Positions 1-5,148 of a stretch of DNA of 11,955 nt are shown one piece after another (position 1 is the stretch's first letter; each line of letters starts with the position of its first letter). The notes beneath the pieces are model-generated. The model made no database searches and was not told where the DNA came from. It worked only from the letters and a program-made list of their open reading frames with translations. Location: the NCBI GenBank assembly GCA_031272575.1, contig JAISTO010000073.1:1-11955 (forward strand), in the 5' to 3' direction. Source of the stretch: Treponema sp. (lineage in GTDB: Bacteria; Spirochaetota; Spirochaetia; Treponematales; Breznakiellaceae). A program made the translations under genes and the position numbers.

Positions 1-71
1 TGTGGATCATGGTTTTCCTCCGCATGTATACGGCACTGGGGTGTGATTTATCGTCACTTTGGGGAGGAAAA

Positions 72-137
72 ATGCGAAAAATATCGGGGGTAGGGAGTGG
101 GGGGCGCGGCGCGTGGGCGCGGGGTGAGGGGGAATGA
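72..137 (+). pseudogene. Truncated gene start (21 codons) running into repeat DNA
   Basis: A strong SD (GGGGAGG, 61-67) stands 4 nt before an ATG at 72. The reading frame begins MRKIS, a basic start typical of signal peptides, but within a few codons enters GGGAGT-type repeat DNA (from about 86) and stops at 135-137. I read this as the 5' end of a gene, perhaps for an exported protein, whose body was lost or displaced by repeat DNA. No body is recognisable downstream. It could instead be a chance SD-like purine tract. Confidence 0.3.
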
Positions 138-275
138 GCGGAGGGCGGGGCGCGGACGGTGGAGGCGGCGCGTAGGTGCAGGGGTAGAGGCAGCGCCCAG
201 CGGGGAGATTCCGCAGGGGAGAGGGGCACCTTCGCGCATTGCGCTCGGTCCCGTTTCCAAGATGCGGAATGGCGA
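86..275. repeat. Dispersed-repeat region, related to the element at 11726-11955
   Basis: Positions 86-107 carry GGGAGT-type heptamer repeats like those at 4623-4674. Positions 205-230 (AGATTCCGC, then GGGAGAGGGG) and 243-270 (CTCGGTCCCGTTTCCAAG, then GCGGAATG) match, inverted, 11837-11858 and 11760-11787. This is therefore a relative of the interior of the right-hand element, but with a shorter segment between the conserved flanks. No convincing gene is visible between 138 and 300. Confidence 0.6.
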
Positions 276-304
276 TGCATCCAGTATGTCGCCTTGAAGG
301 CGAC

Positions 305-331
305 CTTTTTCGCGCGAAAAAGTACTATACT
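305..331 (+). promoter_or_regulatory. Promoter-like region with an 18-bp perfect palindrome
   Basis: CTTTTTCGCGCGAAAAAG (305-322) is a perfect palindrome, followed at once by a -10-like TATACT (326-331), about 90 nt upstream of the start at 423. No good -35 lies 16-18 bp upstream of that -10, and the palindrome occupies the place where the spacer and -35 would be. It could be an operator for a dimeric regulator controlling the three-gene operon, or a repeat-derived hairpin. Confidence 0.35.
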
Positions 332-422
332 CGCTCTATTACCCGTTGGGTAAACAGGTGCAGAGCATGGCGCGAAGCGCGGTGCAAAGCACTCATCATT
401 CTTTTATGCCATGGAGGATATT

Positions 423-860
423 ATGGCAGCATTGAAGTCCGGACTGGTCTTGAACGAAAACGAGACCCTGGTCGCGGAGTTGGAAGCGGAGCTGTGGGCG
501 ACCAGTTCGAACCCCATAGCGCAGTTCTTGGGCACGTTCGCGAGGATCGTTGCCCTGTTCATGGGGCGGAAGATGCACTCATTTCTGGTCATCACGGACA
601 AGCGAGTGGTCGAGGTAAGGACTGCCGTTGTCTGCTGGTGCTGCACCGTCAGCCGGGAAGTGAAGTATGTCTTGCCGAGCAGCGTCAAGGAGATTGGCTA
701 CACGAGATCAGCCGCCTTTCTGTGCTGCTGTCCGGCCTATCACCTCTACTACCAGGGCTTTACGCAACTCACGAAAATCCTGCTGAAGGGAGTAGACGAG
801 GCGGGCGCGAAGAAAATTACTGACGCGTTCTACAACACCATTGCCCGGGCGAATGCGTAA
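423..860 (+). CDS. Hypothetical protein, possible bacterial PH-like domain
   Basis: A 145-residue protein and the first gene of a three-gene operon. I chose ATG 423 because GGAGG (413-417) lies 5 nt upstream; an in-frame ATG at 411 would put the SD inside the gene. After a leader ending VAELEAELWATSSNP there is a short hydrophobic stretch (about residues 34-48), then a core FLVITDKRVVEV that resembles the 'fllTdkRvi' strand pattern of bacterial PH-like proteins. Two cysteine clusters follow (CWCC, and CCC within FLCCCPAYHLYY), then an amphipathic C-terminal helix. There is no signal peptide and no recognisable catalytic motif. The cysteine clusters might bind metal or be acylated; that is inference. 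The protein may work with the two membrane proteins encoded downstream. I do not recognise a characterised family. Confidence 0.7.
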   Translation: MAALKSGLVLNENETLVAELEAELWATSSNPIAQFLGTFARIVALFMGRKMHSFLVITDKRVVEVRTAVVCWCCTVSREVKYVLPSSVKEIGYTRSAAFLCCCPAYHLYYQGFTQLTKILLKGVDEAGAKKITDAFYNTIARANA

Positions 861-899
861 GCGGCTGCTCAAGCAACCGCTTAGGCAAACTTAGGCAAT

Positions 900-1343
900 A
901 TGCCCAAGTGCGTCATCGAGCGTTCGTTACCGCGCTTTCTCTACCTCAACATCTATGCGTTTTTGCTTGTTCTGGCGGGGGCCGCGGTAATGGGCGCGCC
1001 TTTTTATCTGCTGAGCAAATGGACGCTCATTCCGCAGGCGGCTGGCGCGTTGTTTTTTTTCAATATGGCGTACCAGTTGTTTTCAACATGGGAAGATAAA
1101 AAATCCAAAATCAGTATTTTAACGGGGAAAAACAAAGCCGTGTTTCGCCCCGATACCTTCACCGTGTTCATGCAGGCGCCTTGTTCCCGATTAATGGTGC
1201 GGTATGTGCTTGCCGTGCTCGGCAAAAGCAGCGAATACCGTTCACTGCTGGCCGTTAAGAAGCCGTTTCTTACTTACCTGAAAGAAGGCTGCGTAAACGC
1301 GCCGGAAAAAACGGTCGTGTATCTCAGAGAGGAGGCATTATAA
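900..1343 (+). CDS. Hypothetical two-helix membrane protein
   Basis: A 147-residue protein starting at ATG 900, 39 nt after the previous gene, behind only a weak SD-like AGG in a duplicated TTAGGCAA context. Two hydrophobic segments (about residues 14-38 and 43-63) form a hairpin in the membrane, followed by a basic linker (EDKKSK) and a soluble C-terminal domain of about 80 residues with no motif I recognise. The TAA stop overlaps the next ATG by one base (TAATG), so the two genes are probably translationally coupled and the products may form a complex. Function unknown. The position between a soluble PH-like protein and another membrane protein suggests an envelope-associated role, which is inference. 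Confidence 0.65.
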   Translation: MPKCVIERSLPRFLYLNIYAFLLVLAGAAVMGAPFYLLSKWTLIPQAAGALFFFNMAYQLFSTWEDKKSKISILTGKNKAVFRPDTFTVFMQAPCSRLMVRYVLAVLGKSSEYRSLLAVKKPFLTYLKEGCVNAPEKTVVYLREEAL

Positions 1344-1960
1344 TGCTCTGGATATGTTCTTTTGCGGCTGCCGTGCTCTGCGCGGTGCTGATCAATCATT
1401 TTCTGTTGAATTGCCTGGCCGGCAGCACACGCACCGGCATGAAGGCTTTGTCGTGGGTAGTCTGCCTGCTTCTGGCCCTTGCGTTCAGCATAGCCGGCTC
1501 CCTGCATTCCCTGTTGAATTCGTTTATCGACACGAATGTTGCGCGGCTTGAAACCGCGGTGGCCGAGTCGTTCCCCGAAATGGACATTTTTGAAGACCCG
1601 ATAGACCCGTCTCGCATTACGGCGGCCCTGCAGGACGCGCGCGGCGGCATCGATTCCTTTACCGGCAAGGGCATTGGGCATCTGCTCTTTTCTGGTACGG
1701 TGGAAAAATACATTACGCCGATCCTGGCCAGCCTCGAAGGGGGCGCGGCCGACGCCGCCGGCTACGCGAACGCAAACGGGGTTGTCACCCTGAACTCGTT
1801 CATAACGGCCCTCAAAATGCGCCTGCTGGCCGCCCTCAACCCCCTCTTCGTGGGTGCGCAGCTGGTCATGGTAGGGCTCCTCGTCGTGTACACGCTCATT
1901 TGTGTCTGCGTAATGCTCCGTGTCCGCAAAGCCGCATCTCGCGAAAGTCTTTCATCGTGA
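1343..1960 (+). CDS. Hypothetical membrane protein with a large loop between helices
   Basis: A 205-residue protein starting at ATG 1343 behind a strong GGAGG (1331-1335), overlapping the upstream stop by 1 nt. Hydrophobic segments lie at about residues 2-27, 35-58 and 168-193. The region between (about 60-165) is soluble and mildly acidic (FPEMDIFEDPIDPS, then a helical stretch), and the tail after the last helix is basic (RVRKAASR), which by the positive-inside rule puts the C-terminus in the cytoplasm. It has no family motif I recognise. It is the last gene of the three-gene operon; a stem with a T-tract follows (1971-2000). The downstream genes converge on it. Confidence 0.65.
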   Translation: MLWICSFAAAVLCAVLINHFLLNCLAGSTRTGMKALSWVVCLLLALAFSIAGSLHSLLNSFIDTNVARLETAVAESFPEMDIFEDPIDPSRITAALQDARGGIDSFTGKGIGHLLFSGTVEKYITPILASLEGGAADAAGYANANGVVTLNSFITALKMRLLAALNPLFVGAQLVMVGLLVVYTLICVCVMLRVRKAASRESLSS

Positions 1961-1962
1961 TG

Positions 1963-2532
1963 TCACCGGGAAGGCCCGCCCCATTCTAACGCCTTTTTTT
2001 GTTTTTCGAGGTACCCATCTTGCGCGGCATTCAGCATTGCGATACGCAGTTCCGCCAAGGTTCTGTCGCGGCGGTTGACGCCGAACCGTGAAAGCCCGTT
2101 TTTGATGCGGGTTTTGTGGGCGATGCACGCCACATGAAAAGCATCGCGGGGGAAGCCCTTGCAGCGCCATTGCCCATAATGCGGGAACGCTTGTTCGGCG
2201 CCTTCGTAAACAGCGGGGTTTTCCACGGTTTTCAAGACCAGCAAAGCATCGTCGAAACTCTGAATGGCAGCCGCGGCGCTTGCCTCCGCCCCGCTCTCCC
2301 CGGCTTCGGCGTGTTTCAGTTCCTCGCTCATGTAGGTGTACTCGGCGAGTATCATCAGTTCCGGGTCTTTGGAAGCGATAACCTCGGTGTAAAGTTCCGC
2401 GGCAGCCGCAATGCCCTTCGCGAAGACGGCTACGCCTTTGCTTGCTTCCCCTTCAGTTTCCATGCCGAGCCGGCCCTGCGCGATTGAGTCTACCGCGCCA
2501 GCCATTCGGTCTATCAAGCCAGTCCTTTCCAA
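1963..2532 (-). CDS. Large partner of duplicated gene pair, copy 1 (unknown function)
   Basis: A 189-residue, mostly helical protein starting at TTG 2532. The start is supported by GGAGG 6 nt upstream, and by copy 2 having the same arrangement (TTG 3316). It aligns without gaps to copy 2 over the N-terminal half: MERTGLI against MEKAGLI at residues 1-7, and DPELMILAEYTYMSEEL against DPELMVLAEFSYTSQEL at 56-72. Its C-terminal part (CKGFPRDAFHVACIAHKTR, then a basic helical tail) has no counterpart in copy 2, which is about 39 residues shorter. There is no signal peptide or membrane segment. The start lies inside the upstream small gene, so translation is probably coupled. Family unknown to me; a helical partner of the small protein is the simplest inference. 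Confidence 0.65.
   Translation of the reverse strand: MERTGLIDRMAGAVDSIAQGRLGMETEGEASKGVAVFAKGIAAAAELYTEVIASKDPELMILAEYTYMSEELKHAEAGESGAEASAAAAIQSFDDALLVLKTVENPAVYEGAEQAFPHYGQWRCKGFPRDAFHVACIAHKTRIKNGLSRFGVNRRDRTLAELRIAMLNAAQDGYLEKQKKALEWGGPSR
1971..2000 (+). terminator. Candidate terminator of the three-gene operon
   Basis: AAGGC (1971-1975) pairs with GCCTT (1991-1995) across a 15-nt loop, and the T-tract runs 1994-2000. The stem is short. It overlaps the 3' end of the convergent gene ending at 1963, so it would work inside coding sequence of the other strand. Confidence 0.3.
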
Positions 2533-2743
2533 ACTTTGCCTCCGCCAGTGATAAATCGTAGCCGCTGTTCCTCAGATACTCCACGCCTATCTGGTCCCGT
2601 ATGAGTTTTGCGGTGTAGGGCGGCAAGGGGATCTTTGCCTTGCGGAGCGCTTGCGCCTCCTCATACTTTCCCGCATCTTCAAGGGCGATTATCTGCAGCC
2701 GTAACTGCAAACCCTCGTGTATCTGTTCTCTTGTTTGCGCCAT
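2453..2743 (-). CDS. Small helical partner, copy 1, with C-terminal read-through extension
   Basis: A 96-residue protein; ATG 2743 is preferred because GGAGG stands 5 nt upstream (an in-frame ATG at 2755 precedes the SD). The core matches copy 2: ALEDAGKYEEAQALRKAKIPLPPY against ALRKAGDEEGARALAKTVPMPWY, and FGKDWLD against FGKGWID. In copy 2 a TGA follows almost at once, whereas here the frame stays open and adds about 22 residues (RPNGWRGRLNRAG...), overlapping the next gene by 80 nt. That tail is probably a lost-stop extension rather than a conserved domain. The protein is soluble, helix-turn-helix-like in outline and without recognised function. A promoter lies just upstream (2762-2790). 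Confidence 0.65.
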   Translation of the reverse strand: MAQTREQIHEGLQLRLQIIALEDAGKYEEAQALRKAKIPLPPYTAKLIRDQIGVEYLRNSGYDLSLAEAKFGKDWLDRPNGWRGRLNRAGPARHGN

Positions 2744-2761
2744 GTAAGCCTCCATACTGCC

Positions 2762-2790
2762 ATTCTATCACAGCAGCGCAGGCAATGCAA
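2762..2790 (-). promoter_or_regulatory. Sigma-70-type promoter for pair copy 1
   Basis: On the minus strand, TTGCAT (2785-2790) and TAGAAT (2762-2767) are separated by exactly 17 bp, close upstream of the SD and ATG at 2743. The predicted transcript start is near 2755, giving a very short leader. Good match to consensus spacing and sequence. Confidence 0.6.
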
Positions 2791-2863
2791 GCCCCCTCAG
2801 CCCCGCGGCAGGGCAACAGCATTTACTTTTCTGATCCCAAAAAACAGCGGAATTTACGCATTT

Positions 2864-3316
2864 TTAACCGCAAAGTCGCATAAGTCGCATAAGGATTTTA
2901 TGTTCAAGCCTCTTTTCTCCTTCCTTGTCCTTGGGACAGCCTGCGTACCGGTAACTGTGGTGAGGCGAACAGGCCCGGTCAACGATCTTGTAGGACGCGC
3001 TGTCCCTGACAAGCGGGAAGGTGTTCATTGCCGCGTCAAAATAACTGACTGCCGCCTCGGCGCTGCTCCGCGCCAGAGGCTCCGAGGCGGTGCTTTCCAC
3101 AAGTTCCTGGCTGGTGTAGGAAAACTCTGCCAATACCATCAGTTCCGGGTCGCCTGAGGCGTGATCCTCTTTGAACACCCTCAGCAAAAGTTCATGCCCG
3201 TTGAAAAAAGATGCCAACCCTTCTTCGGTTTCGCCTTTGGTCATGAGGTTACGGCGGCCCTTGGCAACCTGGTTTACGCCCTCGATAACATCAGCTATCA
3301 ATCCAGCCTTTTCCAA
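2864..3316 (-). CDS. Large partner of duplicated gene pair, copy 2 (unknown function)
   Basis: A 150-residue homologue of the protein encoded at 1963-2532, starting at TTG 3316 behind GGAGG with 6 nt spacing, inside the upstream small gene (26-nt overlap). It shares residues such as DPELMVLAEFSYTSQEL at 56-72. After about residue 125 (AGCPKDKEGEKRLEHK) it diverges and ends LMRLMRLCG, encoded by a tandem 9-mer AAGTCGCAT (2873-2890). This looks like an original C-terminus replaced by repeat or intergenic DNA, so it may be truncated relative to copy 1. It is soluble and helical. Function unknown; retention of the whole two-gene arrangement in both copies suggests the pair is the functional unit. 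Confidence 0.6.
   Translation of the reverse strand: MEKAGLIADVIEGVNQVAKGRRNLMTKGETEEGLASFFNGHELLLRVFKEDHASGDPELMVLAEFSYTSQELVESTASEPLARSSAEAAVSYFDAAMNTFPLVRDSASYKIVDRACSPHHSYRYAGCPKDKEGEKRLEHKILMRLMRLCG
2873..2890. repeat. Tandem 9-mer AAGTCGCAT x2
   Basis: Two exact copies of AAGTCGCAT, preceded by CGC and followed by AAGG, lie at the 3' end of the copy 2 large gene and encode part of its C-terminus on the minus strand. The texture resembles the degenerate ACGAAGGC-type repeats at 10930-10975 and 11153-11170. Confidence 0.6.
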
Positions 3317-3509
3317 AGTGTGCCTCCACTTCCTCCATGTTCCAGCCGGAGGCTTTCAGGGATTCCTTGCCGACATATTTTTTCCAAATCTCGGCAAGAT
3401 ACCAGGGCATAGGCACGGTTTTCGCCAATGCCCGCGCCCCCTCTTCGTCGCCGGCCTTCCTGAGTGCGGAGGCTCGGTTCATTATCCGTAACGCGTCATG
3501 ATCTGTCAT
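3291..3509 (-). CDS. Small helical partner, copy 2
   Basis: A 72-residue protein beginning MTDHDALRIMNRAS. ATG 3509 is chosen because AAGGAG (3516-3521) stands 6 nt upstream; the longer in-frame GTG at 3566 lies upstream of the predicted -10 (3529-3534) and has no SD. It is homologous to the small protein of copy 1 (ALRKAG...EGARAL, MPWYLAEIW, AHFGKGWID). The end of the gene overlaps the TTG start of the large partner, whose SD (GGAGG) lies in the codons for VEA. Two helices separated by a proline-containing linker (VPMPWY) are likely. No known family is recognised. The 5' side carries a promoter with an inverted repeat (3529-3574) that may regulate it. Confidence 0.65.
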   Translation of the reverse strand: MTDHDALRIMNRASALRKAGDEEGARALAKTVPMPWYLAEIWKKYVGKESLKASGWNMEEVEAHFGKGWIDS

Positions 3510-3528
3510 GGTAGTCTCCTTGGCTTTA

Positions 3529-3574
3529 TTTATAACACAAATTGCGGCTTTGGTAAAGGCACCCACAAAGCCGC
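3529..3574 (-). promoter_or_regulatory. Promoter with flanking inverted repeat (candidate operator)
   Basis: On the minus strand, TTTACC (3552-3557) and TATAAA (3529-3534) are 17 bp apart. The inverted repeat GCGGCTTTG (3544-3552) / CAAAGCCGC (3566-3574) has perfect 9-bp arms with a 13-bp gap and overlaps the -35 and spacer. The half-sites are centred about 22 bp apart, on one face of the helix, as expected for a dimeric repressor; a hairpin is the alternative. Confidence 0.45.
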
Positions 3575-3632
3575 CCCCGCGGCAACGGCGGGGACGGCTG
3601 AATCCGGCGTCAGATGCGCCGTGCGCTACGGC

Positions 3633-4793
3633 TTATGGCGCCGCTTCCATGAGCAGGTACTTGGTGGTCTGCATGATGGTCGGATTGCTCCCCATCTGCG
3701 CCGTCATCTCCGCCGTGGTCAAAGCATCACTGCGGGGAATCGTCAGGTTTCCGCTTGAAAGTGTGGGCGTAAAGCTCGTGTTGCTAGAATTGCTGACGAT
3801 AATAGCCGCGTAACTCGTGGCGAAGCCCGCCGCGTCGGAACTGGTGAATTTGCCGTCGGCATCGTCCACGATGATGATGGACACCGTGATCAGGGCGTCG
3901 TTCCCTTCGTAGGGGACGTAAACCTCGTCAACCGTCGTGGCCCCGGCGTTCATCGTGTAGAGCGGTATCTCAACGCTGCCGTTCTCTATCTGCGGCATGG
4001 TGATGGCGTACTCGCTGCCGTGCCACTCGGCGCCGTTTATGCCGAGCAGGGCCGTGGTCGAGTTGATGGTGCAGCCTGAGTACACGTACTTGCCGTTATA
4101 GGCGTCAAAACCCGTGAGCGTGATTTTGCCCTTCGCCGCCGCGAGACCGCCGGAGCCGGAATCGCCGCCCGGCGATGCCGCTCCCGTGCCGATAAACGCG
4201 AACGCGCGGGACAGGAGCGCCCCGCCCGCCTTGAACACCGCGGTAACATTGTGCGGCCCCGTCGGGTAGTCCACCGGGTCAAAGTCCGCCGTGTTGCCGC
4301 TCAGATCGGTGTCTTCCACGCCGTCCACGAACCAACGCGCCTCCTGCGGGTAGACCCACTGGCCGCCGCTCGTGCTGCCGCCATTCAGCGTTACCCTGAA
4401 TACGTAGTCCCCGGAGCTGTAGGCCATTCTCGCCGTGGCGCTTATCGCCGCCTCCAGATCGGAGAACTCCGCGACGGACACCGGCAGTTCGCCGGTGCTC
4501 CCCGTGCTGCCGCCCGGGCCGTTGCCGTTACTGTCGCCTGAGCCGTCTCCGCCGGAGTCGCCCCCCGCGCCGTCAGGGTTTGTACACCCCGCCAGAATAA
4601 CAACGCCCGCAAGTACAAAGGATAGGGAGTAGGGAGTAGGGAGTAGGGAGTAGGGAGTAGGGAGTGGGGGGAGTGATGCGATGGCTTTGCGCGAGGGCAG
4701 AGGCAGGGAGTGGCGCCTGTTGGGACTTGGGCGTGATGCGGGGCGGAGGAGTACTTGCGAGCAACTTACGTGCCAAGCGCTCTGCGCCCGCAC
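3633..4793 (-). CDS. Putative surface lipoprotein with repeat-derived N-terminus
   Basis: The mature part is clear. A hydrophobic core FVLAGVVILAGC ends in a lipobox (LAGC, Cys70, codon 4584-4586), then comes a Gly/Ser/Asp linker of about 30 residues. Two modules follow: about 110-190 (a strand-rich module containing ARWFVDGVEDTDLSGN and GPHNVTAVF) and about 205-386 (a second strand-rich module opening GKITLTGFDAYNGKYVYSG). The cysteine would be lipidated and the protein anchored in the envelope. The N-terminus is abnormal. The only in-frame start is GTG 4793, behind purine-rich repeat DNA, and residues 42-57 (LPTPYSL repeats) are translated heptamer repeats, leaving about 69 residues before the lipobox. 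A strong promoter, SD and ATG lie 280 bp further upstream (5075-5135). The gene may be disrupted, phase-variable, or use an unannotated start. Confidence 0.65.
   Translation of the reverse strand: MRAQSAWHVSCSQVLLRPASRPSPNRRHSLPLPSRKAIASLPPLPTPYSLLPTPYSLSFVLAGVVILAGCTNPDGAGGDSGGDGSGDSNGNGPGGSTGSTGELPVSVAEFSDLEAAISATARMAYSSGDYVFRVTLNGGSTSGGQWVYPQEARWFVDGVEDTDLSGNTADFDPVDYPTGPHNVTAVFKAGGALLSRAFAFIGTGAASPGGDSGSGGLAAAKGKITLTGFDAYNGKYVYSGCTINSTTALLGINGAEWHGSEYAITMPQIENGSVEIPLYTMNAGATTVDEVYVPYEGNDALITVSIIIVDDADGKFTSSDAAGFATSYAAIIVSNSSNTSFTPTLSSGNLTIPRSDALTTAEMTAQMGSNPTIMQTTKYLLMEAAP
4623..4674. repeat. Heptanucleotide tandem repeat (TAGGGAG)6 plus degenerate units
   Basis: Six perfect TAGGGAG units run 4623-4664, followed by a degenerate TGGGGGGAG. 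The array lies immediately upstream of the lipoprotein's hydrophobic signal core and is translated there as LPTPYSL repeats. Seven is not a multiple of three, so gain or loss of a unit changes the reading frame. Confidence 0.9.
4720..4743. repeat. Dispersed repeat, first copy (second at 4960-4983)
   Basis: TTGGGACTTG followed by GGCGTGATGCGGGG recurs 240 bp away at 4960-4983 with about three differences. Both copies sit inside the insert between the lipoprotein body and its apparent upstream promoter, so the insert is itself partly duplicated. Confidence 0.6.
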
Positions 4794-4826
4794 CCCACTC
4801 CCCTACTCCCCATTCCCCACTCCCCA
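4793..4826. repeat. Inverted arm of heptamer-type repeats
   Basis: Degenerate CCCCACT / CCCCTACT / CCCCATT units face the TAGGGAG array at 4623-4674 in inverted orientation. Together they bound a segment of about 120 bp, giving a mini-element with inverted heptamer ends. Read on the minus strand, this arm supplies the purine-rich, SD-like sequence in front of GTG 4793. Confidence 0.6.
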
Positions 4827-4913
4827 ATATCGACTTATAGTCAGAAATATGACTCATAGTCAGAATGATGAACAGACCGCCCCTCGTGGGGGAATGGTTA
4901 GAGGACAGAATTG

Positions 4914-5075
4914 TTACATTTTTTGCATTACGGGGGGGGGGGCAGAAAGGGTTTTTCTATTGGGACTTGTGCGTGAAGCGGGTGCCGGCGCGGCTGCGGG
5001 CGCGCTTCGTGCGAGGCGAGAATATGCGGGCGCAAGAGCGTCAGCGCTCTGTGCGTTCAACAAGACAAAAGCCAT
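4914..5075 (-). pseudogene. Orphan 5' gene end: strong SD and ATG, frame broken by insert
   Basis: On the minus strand AAGGAGGG (5083-5090) stands 7 nt before ATG 5075, and a TTGACT-17-TATACT promoter lies just upstream. This is the best translation signal in the region, yet the frame (beginning MAFVLLNAQSAD) runs only 53 codons through low-complexity A/P-rich sequence and the poly-C tract to TAA at 4914-4916. It is in the same frame number as the lipoprotein body. I infer that it is the original start of the lipoprotein gene, cut off by repeat insertion. It could also be a genuine short peptide gene. Confidence 0.4.
4932..4942. repeat. Homopolymeric tract of 11 G
   Basis: Eleven consecutive G on the plus strand lie within the orphan reading frame 4914-5075 on the minus strand (encoding PPP). 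Tracts of this kind slip readily and are known phase-variation switches in treponemes. Tract length in a single assembly is also prone to sequencing error. Confidence 0.85.
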
Positions 5076-5106
5076 CAAAAAACCCTCCTTTCGGTTATTT
5101 TAGGGA

Positions 5107-5135
5107 AGTATAGCGGATTGCGAAAAAAGAGTCAA
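5107..5135 (-). promoter_or_regulatory. Strong sigma-70-type promoter downstream of subunit I gene
   Basis: On the minus strand, TTGACT (5130-5135) and TATACT (5107-5112) are separated by exactly 17 bp, the nearest to consensus of the minus-strand promoters here. The predicted start near 5100 gives a short leader containing the SD at 5083-5090 and ATG 5075. It begins a new transcription unit right after the ATPase operon, presumably for the lipoprotein. Confidence 0.65.
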
Positions 5136-5148
5136 GCGCGCGCCTCTT
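5123..5148 (-). terminator. Weak candidate terminator of the secG-ATPase operon
   Basis: On the minus strand AAGAG (5144-5148) can pair with CTCTT (5127-5131), followed by a T-tract (5123-5128). It overlaps both the stop codon of the subunit I gene and the -35 region of the next promoter. The stem is only 5 bp, so the support is modest. Confidence 0.25.

Noticed and set aside
861..880. Hairpin GCGG...CCGC between the first two genes of the three-gene operon as a terminator
   Set aside because: The stem has a mismatch and no T-tract follows; the downstream genes are closely linked, so it is more likely incidental or a minor attenuating structure.
3291..3316. Programmed frameshift fusing the small and large ORFs of each pair
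   Set aside because: A +1 shift would be needed and no convincing slippery site is seen, whereas both copies have a well-placed GGAGG and a TTG start, so coupled reinitiation explains the overlap better.
4681..5103. Plus-strand open frames across the repeat insert (4681-5103 and 4865-5113)
   Set aside because: They read through low-complexity repeats and the poly-G tract and lack SD sequences.
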